Of a stretch of DNA of 64,000 nucleotides, positions 57,506-64,000 are shown in pieces. A model generated the notes under the pieces. It saw nothing but the letters and a program-made list of their open reading frames with translations, searched no databases and was not told where the DNA came from. Source of the DNA: Nautilus pompilius (Eukaryota; Mollusca; Cephalopoda; Nautilida; Nautilidae); the NCBI GenBank assembly GCA_018389105.1, contig JACATO010001572.1, positions 62,001-126,000 on the forward strand, read 5' to 3'. The position numbers and the translations under genes are program-made. Positions within the stretch are counted from its first letter, which is position 1. Each line of letters begins with the position of its first letter.

Positions 57506-57606
57506 GAGAGAGAGAGAGAGAGAGAGATTCACTTTGATATATTTCCATTCTGATGTGTAGTAACTGGAGAATATCCTCACTGCACTGGAGCTGAGAGGAG
57601 AGAGAG

Positions 57607-57641
<35 letters not shown>

Positions 57642-57980
57642 GGAGAGGAGATGAGGAGAGAGAGAGAGAGATTCACTTTGATATATTTCCATTCTGACGT
57701 GTATAGTAACTGGAGAATATCCTCACTGCACTGGGAGCGAGCGGAGAGAGAGAGAGAGAGGGAGAGAGGAGGGAGAGGAGATGGAGAAGAGAGAGAGCGA
57801 GAGATTGGAGAGAGAGAGAGAGAGAGCGAGAGATGGAGATGGGGAGAGAGAGTGAGAGGGTGAAGGGAGAGATGGAGAGAGAGAAAGAGATGGAGATGGA
57901 GAGAGAGGTGGAGGGAGAGAGGGGGGAGAGATGGAGATGGAGAGAGAGGTGGAGGGAGAGATTGAGAGAGAGAGAGAGAA
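57450..57980. repeat. (GA)n array with a duplicated 65-bp unique insert
   Basis: GA and GGAGA runs enclose two copies of an insert starting ATTCACTTTGATATATTTCC, at 57527 and 57671 (144-bp period). Copy 2 differs by small changes (GACGTGTATAG for GATGTGTAG). The 203-codon minus-strand frame here is a Ser-Leu artefact. Confidence 0.95.
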
Positions 57981-58020
57981 GCAATTACGACACGAAGCTT
58001 CACAGCAGCTGGTGCGTGAG

Positions 58021-58042
58021 TCATGTGACCTCCTTTACGTCA
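58021..58042 (+). promoter_or_regulatory. M-box plus CRE-like pair
   Basis: TCATGTGACC (E-box/M-box) at 58021 and TTTACGTCACC (CRE-like) at 58034 stand 6-8 bases apart, directly upstream of the candidate exon. CAGCTG lies just before them near 58006. The cluster looks like a proximal promoter. Confidence 0.3.
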
Positions 58043-58062
58043 CCGGGACAGAAACCGCGAAA

Positions 58063-58148
58063 ATGATTGACAGTGTTTTAGCGCCGCACTGTTCTATGAT
58101 TGCGCGAGAGGCCGCCTTGTTGTTCTCGGCTTTGAACCGTCGCGAGAC
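58063..58148 (+). CDS. Candidate first coding exon
   Basis: An ATG at 58063 in good context (GCGAAAATGA) opens 28 codons, starting MIDSVLAPHCSMIAREA. These run to GAGAC|GTGAGTGG, with the GT at 58149. The start codon overlaps TGATTGACAG (58064-58073), the classic PBX-MEIS/PREP composite site, so the ATG may instead be part of an enhancer. The peptide is alanine- and leucine-rich towards its end and unrecognised. Confidence 0.25.
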
Positions 58149-58149
58149 G

Positions 58150-58530
58150 TGAGTGGACATGCCCCCCCCTCCTCTTACAACTGCACTTGTGACGAAGATC
58201 GCTCCCTCGTCTTGTGATGAAGTGGGTGACAAAACAAAGGGCCTGAGGAGCAATTAACCTGCTTAGCGTTTGAACTGGATGGCGTGGGAAAGAAATTAGG
58301 CCCCTTCTCCTCCACCCTCCCTCCCTGCCCGTGTGTTCGGATCAGATTGATCAGCCCGACTATCACCGGCCAGCTGTTAATAACAGAATTCTGGGGGGGG
58401 GGCTGGGTATCTACAACAGAGCGATCGCGGTACTAACGTAATCATATTAAAGTAGCGGAAAAGGCGACTGTTTTCAAAATATTAATAGCGGGTTTAAAAC
58501 TCTGTATTAGACGATCTGTTTCTTACTTTA
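58150..58530. other. GC-rich then AT-rich spacer
   Basis: C and G runs near 58161 and 58393. No gene is recognised. Confidence 0.4.
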
Positions 58531-58540
58531 ATAAATATAT

Positions 58541-58542
58541 AT

Positions 58543-58589
<47 letters not shown>
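58541..58589. repeat. (TG)n microsatellite
   Basis: An uninterrupted TG run of about 24 units after a short TA run. Confidence 0.97.
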
Positions 58590-58895
58590 TTGAATTTAGA
58601 AATGAACGAACTAAATTCCCAGCGGTGGTCGTTCATAATGACAGGGTCAACTACAACACGGAGCCACTTATCCCTAAGTGGGAGGACGATCTTGCATCAA
58701 CTATGATGGCTTTCTAATAAATGGTTGATGCAGCTCGCCAGCTTGGAGATACAATGTCGGGCACCTACATCGTCAGACCCGGGTGCTTTCTATGTTACCA
58801 ATCAGAAAAAAAAAACAAAAAAACAAACCGCGAACTGGTGATGCTGGGGTTTCTTCGGGAGAGTTAAGGCTTTTAGGGGGTTAATAAATGCAGAC
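58590..58895. other. Spacer
   Basis: I see no feature beyond an A-run near 58806. Confidence 0.4.
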
Positions 58896-58899
58896 AATC

Positions 58900-59780
58900 A
58901 ATCGGTCGGGGTAGAGCGCTGCGCCAAAATCGGGCAGGGCCCCATAAGACCGTCCAGGTAATCCAGAAATACTGGTTTGTTTTGCTTTTCCTTTTTGGAC
59001 TCGAAGTGCTTCTTGGTGTCGGATCCGCTGCTCGGGGCGGGGGGGGGGGGAGTTGCCGTAGAGCTTCTCCGAATCGGGGAGCCGACGGTCAGGGTACGAG
59101 AGTCGGGACGTGTACCTTTAACACGAGAATGGCGTCGGGAGAAAATTCCCCACAAGGAAAGACGACCGTAAGCGAAAGTTTGGGCCCAAATATTTTGCAC
59201 GGCGGCCCTAGTGGTTTCCTCTAAACTGCTGTAGAAACATCAGACCAGCTTCAGTCCACAAAACCTCTCTGAGAACCTACACGCGGGGGAGATCACCGCC
59301 GAAAGAGCAGCATAACCCTCCCCCCCTTTTTTTTTTTTTGGTGGTGGTGGTGGGGGCCCTTAAGCGAGATATTGAGATAATCTAGGAGAGGACCGGCGCT
59401 TACCGCCGACGGCCATATTGAACCGGTGCCCGGCGTTCGGCGAGCTCTTAATCGCATTGATTGATGTGGAGAAGAAGGTGGACGAGGCGGAGGGCGCGAG
59501 GTGACCGGAATACCCGGCAGTGAGCGCGAAAAGCGTGGCCACTCGTTTGTCGATAATATCGGATTTGATGCCGGGCGGTTCTATACCAACCGCTCCAGAT
59601 CGACCGTTGGGGCGAGGTGAAGTCGGACCCCGGTTGAAACGGTCACTGATAGAGAATATCGACCGACTCGTCGTCGTCGTCGTCCCCACCCCCCCCCCCC
59701 GGGAGCAGAGGGTTCTCTCTCGAGCTTAGGGTCGTGTCGGTACTTGAGTTCGTGGTGACAGCCTCGCATTCTCGTAGCTC
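58900..59780. promoter_or_regulatory. CpG-rich island
   Basis: About 0.9 kb rich in CpG with G-runs (near 59038) and C-runs (near 59689). Minus-strand open frames on both sides of the G-run near 59038 contain DTKKHFESKKEKQNKPVFL and, in another frame, LPDSEKLYGNS. A homopolymer-length error could join them, but I cannot show that. The island may be a promoter or hold a GC-rich exon. Confidence 0.3.
59404..59725 (-). CDS. Candidate GC-rich exon
   Basis: A minus-strand frame is open from about 59725 to GTCGGCG|GTAAGC (donor GT at 59402-59403). It includes SRSIFSISDRFNRGPTSPRP and FALTAGYSGHLAPSASS. Third positions favour C and G. The only in-frame ATG lies six residues before the donor, so an upstream exon would be required. 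An 11-base G-run near the start makes the frame sensitive to sequencing error. I do not recognise the protein. Confidence 0.2.
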
Positions 59781-61000
59781 TAAACCCCCCACCGGCTTCC
59801 GGGTTTTTTTTGTTTTTGTTTTTTTTTTTTTCCCTTACGTCAAGAAATAAAGAAAATTAGCCCTTCGGCATAGAGTCGAGCGTCTGGCATTAGGCCCGAA
59901 GGGGGCTCTCAAACCAATGAAAACCCTGCTTAGTCTAAGCCAATCGGCGCGTAGGTTAGAACGGAAAGGAAATATGGAGGCCAGTTATGCCGGAAATTCG
60001 TTGGTTTGACAACAAATTTCTTTTTTAGCGTTGGCGTGAAGCCGGGATGGATGTAAATAACGACGAGATATTGTTTTCGTTATGCCGGGATTCCCTCAGG
60101 TGAACACAAAATCCACATTTCGTAATATCCCATTACCTTATCCAAACGGTGTTCTATAATTAATTCTTGTTATTTAAAAAATGTATTTATGACAGTAAAA
60201 TTCTTTTAAAAAATTACGTCACATGTTTGTTTCTTTCCCATCTCCCGTAACTATGATCCATCGTGTTTTGTTTGTTTTTTTGGTGCCGAGCGTTAAAGAT
60301 GAACTATTGTCGAAAGTGTGTGGTCATTAGTTTGCAGGACAGAGCATGAAACAAAAATACGACGATTCCTCGTTGTTTCTTTTAAATTTTAAACTACAAA
60401 CAGATCGCGGTGTATTTCGGTACCTCGAGTAGGGGCTGGCTGTATTTACCGTTCTTGATGCTTTTGCAAAAGCAGCTTTTGATGCCTACTCCGAAACACG
60501 ACCACCGTAGACTTTCGTTCGTTACCTTCTGCTCCATTGCTCTCCGTGTGCCATCCTGAAAACGTTCGACTTCACACGACATTAAGCGTATTAAACTTTC
60601 GTGTCCAAAACTGTTCTTTCTCTTTTCATAAAATTTTGATATCTTTTACTTTTTTTTTTATAATCGAAAGTCGCATTATCATCGGAAGGTGTAGCCAGAC
60701 TGGACAAATACACCTTCACGGTTTGCTAATTTATCTTTTCGAATTTCGACGGGCCTCGTTGTTCTCCTGAGTCAGCGCCGTCCTAAATCCTGGAACAGTA
60801 ATTATTCATGAAATACACAAAGAAATTCTCCAAGCTGCAGAGGTAATTCTACCTTTAGATACTTAATGTTCCGACCTGACGTCTAATTCCACGTGTGGAA
60901 ACTCTCAGCATTTAGAATTTGCACGTCCCGTGCCTCACTTCAGCTTCTTTGTTTTTTCTAAAATATCGGTTCAAACGCGAACAGTTGTAAACTCCCCAGG
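59781..61000. other. Spacer
   Basis: AT-rich with T-runs near 59800-59835. No gene is recognised. Confidence 0.4.
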
Positions 61001-61056
61001 TGAGAAGGCTGCTTGGCAGGATTTCTCAGTCAATTTTTGATGCTGAGGATCCAAAA

Positions 61057-61240
61057 ATGTCAAATGACTCTTCAAGACATCTCGGTGGTGTGTGTCTGAC
61101 ACTGACTACGAGATGCTTACTCGCAACGCTTCTGGGTGATGTCGCTCTCAGCATCCAGAAGCTTCTGTTTCCGGGAAAAAAGCTTTCCCTTTCTCCATGT
61201 TGCACCAAAAGGTGGGCGTTCGCGATAAACAGTTTTGGCT
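61057..61240 (+). CDS. Candidate exon with consensus donor
   Basis: An ATG at 61057 opens 61 codons, MSNDSSRHLGGVCLTLTTRC onwards, ending at GGCTG|GTAAGT (GT at 61241). The frame extends upstream through SIFDAEDPK. The middle is hydrophobic (LLATLLGDVALSIQKLL). The opposite strand is also open, with an acceptor-like CTTACCAG at the same edge, so orientation is uncertain. No family is recognised. Confidence 0.2.
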
Positions 61241-61289
61241 GGTAAGTTAGTAGACGGAGAGAGAAAGCCGTCTCGGGTACGCAAACCAA

Positions 61290-62095
61290 CGTTCAGTAGC
61301 TAGCCACGCCCACAAGATTCGAATTATGTACACTTCACGAAACCGTCAACGCTTCTCTTGACATCTGCCAAACCAACGATGAATAATGTAATCGTGTAGA
61401 GCAACTTTGCCGGTTGACCTGAGTGGGCAGGTGCGACTTACACTGTCGCTGTAATCAAATAAACGGAGAATAGTTGGAGAAAATACAGCGCTGGAAGAAT
61501 TCTTCATGTTTTGGCAAAACTACCGTTTCTCGCATTGTGCATATGTAACAAACGTATAACATTAGACAAAAAAGCTGGGGTTACCGGGACATAATTTCAA
61601 CCCTATTAGCAAACTCAGCAGCTCCATCTTTCCTGAATTCACAGAACCCCGCCCCTCCGCAGATAAAGTGCCTTTGTAACAAAGTAACTCGCAAATCGTC
61701 CACTAGTCAATAAAATTCTGTGTTGAGATTTTTAAAAAACACGATCCCTTTCCTGTCATCAAAACTGTCTTCAGGCACGGTTGATGGCTACCCGTCGTCC
61801 GACCGTTTGTCAACTAAGAGACAGCCTGAGAACGTGAGCGGACGTAAGTTGGGTACAAACAAAGCGGAAGTAACCGATACCTCCAGAAAACCAAGTTTTC
61901 ATAAAAGTTGTTTTGGCTTCACGTGGTTATCGACATTTTGGGAAAAAATAAGATAAACGAAATCGCATTCCCGTTTTAAAGCTTTCTAAATTCTACATTT
62001 TAGCGCCTTTTTCTTGTTTGCAAGTTTGCTTAAAATGTTCGGCAACAAACCCTACTTTATTTTTATTTTTCTGGTGGTAATTGATTCTCTTTTCA
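61290..62095. other. AT-rich spacer
   Basis: Short frames only. No feature is supported. Confidence 0.4.
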
Positions 62096-62096
62096 G

Positions 62097-62198
62097 ATCT
62101 CTCTCTCTATATATATACTGACGTCATCTGTCTCTCTCTCTCTCTGTGTGTGTGTGTTTGTGTACTAACGTCATCTCTCTCTCTCTCTTCTCTCTCTT

Positions 62199-62244
<46 letters not shown>
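62097..62244. repeat. (CT)n array with TACTGACGTCAT and TACTAACGTCAT
   Basis: CT and GT runs are interrupted by two units of the same TACT(G/A)ACGTCAT motif seen in the 55-kb array. It is the smallest member of the array family. Confidence 0.95.
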
Positions 62245-62248
<4 letters not shown>

Positions 62249-62403
62249 ATTTCTAATGTTTTTCCGCCCGATTCTTGGTCGGTGTACTGATCTTCCCGTT
62301 GATTTTAAAAGTATTTTTCTCTCTCCAGATAAGTCTAATCCAACGAATCCGCTAATAGTCGCCAATACTTTACACTTAGTGTTTCTAACGTCCCATCTTC
62401 TAC

Positions 62404-62480
62404 TACCAGAGGTCGGTTAGTCCGGAAAACTACTAGTTTGAGGAACCGAGTTCGAACCTCATTCGGGACACGGATTGGCC
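62404..62480 (+). repeat. tRNA-derived SINE-like element
   Basis: GAGGTCGGTTAGTCCGG and then CCGAGTTCGAACCTC are a good A/B box pair at tRNA-like spacing. TCGGGACACGGATTGGCC follows. Acceptor-arm pairing is lacking, so it is a SINE remnant and not a tRNA gene. Confidence 0.5.
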
Positions 62481-64000
62481 CGGCGTTACCTCCAACTGGC
62501 CGTGATTTTTTTGTTTGTTTTTCGCTCTTCTTCGCCAGTCAGTCCTCCCGGTTTCTTTGAGGCATTTTTGTTTTTTTATCCCTCATATAAAAAGAAACTG
62601 AAGAGTTCTATTTTTCCTGCCGAACTCGGAGGTGCCCGGTGTCTGGGCGCAGGGTTGGTCTGGACGGCTTTCCAGCAGACAGCCGAGGCACTACGCTTTC
62701 TCACCAAGGATATTTCCCTTGCAGGTATAGACAGAATTTCTTCGACTTAAAACCCCATATTTCGCATTAGTTTTAACTAAGTTTTATCGAATGGTGAACA
62801 GTGACTGCTTTTGTCGTCATAAACCCAAAGCTTCTCGCTTGAATTTACCGGAGCTTTATTAATATACTGGCTCCATCTAATTCAGTACCAGCGACCCGCT
62901 GACATCTGTAACAAAGAAACGGCTCTTGCACTAAGAATTCGTGAAGAATCATAATCGGTAGAGGAGTCAAAGTTGCAAAGAGATGCTGTTATAGCAAATT
63001 TAAAAAATTTAAAAGAAAAAAATGACTTACTCTTCGAGAGATCTGTTTTCTCTCCTCTTTAAATTCCAACCTTCTGCAGGTTTTCCTTATAATACATTCC
63101 GTCAGCACTCGAGCAGCGGAGCATCGTCTAAGAATTTCCGATTTGCAAACGGCTTAAACCAGTCCAGCGAAAATGTCAATGGTAGCATCTTGTTTCAGTA
63201 AATTGGTGTTGGTAATTGTACGCCAATTTCAGAAGAAGCTTATCTTTTTGAATCGGCATAGTCGTTTAAGCGTGACGTCAGAGCGTAAGTGGCGCCCTCT
63301 CCCCAAATAACGTAAATTTACAAACTCTTGGAACTCACTCGTCATGACTCCCCGAGTACGTAACTCGCTTCTGTTAACATACCCTGCGACTAGGAAGTTG
63401 TAGACTTTACGTTCACCTGTCATTAATTAAACGAACTGTTTACATTTTGATGGAACGCATTCTTTTAATCGTCTAACTCATGAACCGTAATCGCTACCTG
63501 ACAATATATTCAATGGGCGTCAAAACTCTCATGTAAAAAATTGAAACTGAATGGCGTAAGAATATAGTGCAAGAAATGTGGCGTAATTAGTCAATCTACC
63601 ACCAAAGGACAACGTTAAAAGTGACCCCAAAAAAGAGTCCGTTTCCTATGATAATTTATTTCCCCCTAAATACATGAAATTTTAAAGGAAAACAGAAGAT
63701 TATGTTGATTAGTATAAACTGACGGTACGCTCACCGCTACACGATGTCGGAACTGAAAGAGTAATCAGTTCTTAAAATTCGAGAGGAACCTGTGATAAGT
63801 CCAGGTGATCTATAGCGATTTTTAAAGGGCGTATGATCAAGTTACCTTGTCGCACGCTTTTCCCGGATACTGGGCGGGCGATTGAGAGATCCTTCCCGGC
63901 CATTACGAGATCAGGGATCGTGTGCTTGCCCACTGAGTGGGGCCGCATGACCATTTCTCGGTATGGGGAAGGGCCACCAGGCGAACAAAAACGCTACATC
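62481..64000. other. Spacer to the window end
   Basis: AT-rich unique DNA. An acceptor-like TTTCCCTTGCAG ends near 62726. Short frames on both strands have no recognised family. I see nothing else to annotate. Confidence 0.35.

Noticed and set aside
57413..58024. 203-codon minus-strand open frame
   Set aside because: It is a Ser-Leu translation of a GA array with no unique domain.
5600..62480. Functional tRNA genes at the A/B box pairs
   Set aside because: None forms paired acceptor and anticodon arms with a clear anticodon loop. They fit SINE remnants better.

Overview
The window looks like nuclear DNA from an animal, most likely an invertebrate. Microsatellites of many kinds, minisatellites, eroded DNA transposons and tRNA-like short interspersed repeats sit between AT-rich filler and short CpG-rich islands. 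No ribosomal RNA, intact tRNA, operon, CRISPR array or full-length recognisable protein gene is present. A lophotrochozoan such as a mollusc is a reasonable guess from the overall texture, but this is inference and no single feature proves it. The window reads as a gene desert, large intron or regulatory landscape rather than a gene-dense locus.

Layout. 1-5 kb: a 41-bp minisatellite (944-1689), AT-rich DNA and a decayed Tc1-like transposase (3459-4560). 5-10 kb: tRNA-like repeats, a second Tc1-like relic on the minus strand (about 7020-7500) and a large CT array (8849-9436). 11-17 kb: a CpG-rich patch, AAT/ATT arrays, a CpG island (15.1-16.2 kb) and a complete 583-bp pogo/Tigger-type non-autonomous transposon with matched ends and TA target duplication (16833-17415). 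18-26 kb: GA and AAT arrays, GC-rich conserved-looking islands, and about 1 kb of very low-complexity GA/GATC/GAGC sequence (25180-26175). 27-34 kb: CT arrays, a long near-perfect hairpin (30034-30142) and a promoter-like segment ending in a consensus splice donor (33670-33804). 36-38 kb: a 152-bp tandem duplication and an exactly 11-copy 37-bp minisatellite. 41-51 kb: several small ATG-initiated ORFs, a hammerhead-like motif on the minus strand, GA arrays with duplicated inserts, and GC-rich islands carrying CTCF-, YY1- and POU-like motifs. 52-64 kb: a 24/25-bp minisatellite, an array with about twenty TGACGTCA palindromes (55311-56151), a GA array followed by a promoter-like segment (58021-58148), another CpG-rich island (58.9-59.8 kb) and more tRNA-like repeats.

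Coding content. I find no exon I can name. Several short stretches combine an ATG, an open frame and consensus splice signals and are listed as candidate exons at low confidence; such combinations also arise by chance in 64 kb. The long open frames inside the GA/CT arrays (Ser-Leu or Arg-Glu-Arg translations) are artefacts of the repeats. The most distinctive signal is a shared motif, TACTGACGTCAT and relatives, embedded in GA/CT arrays at six separated places on both orientations; this suggests one repeat family spread and re-amplified locally.
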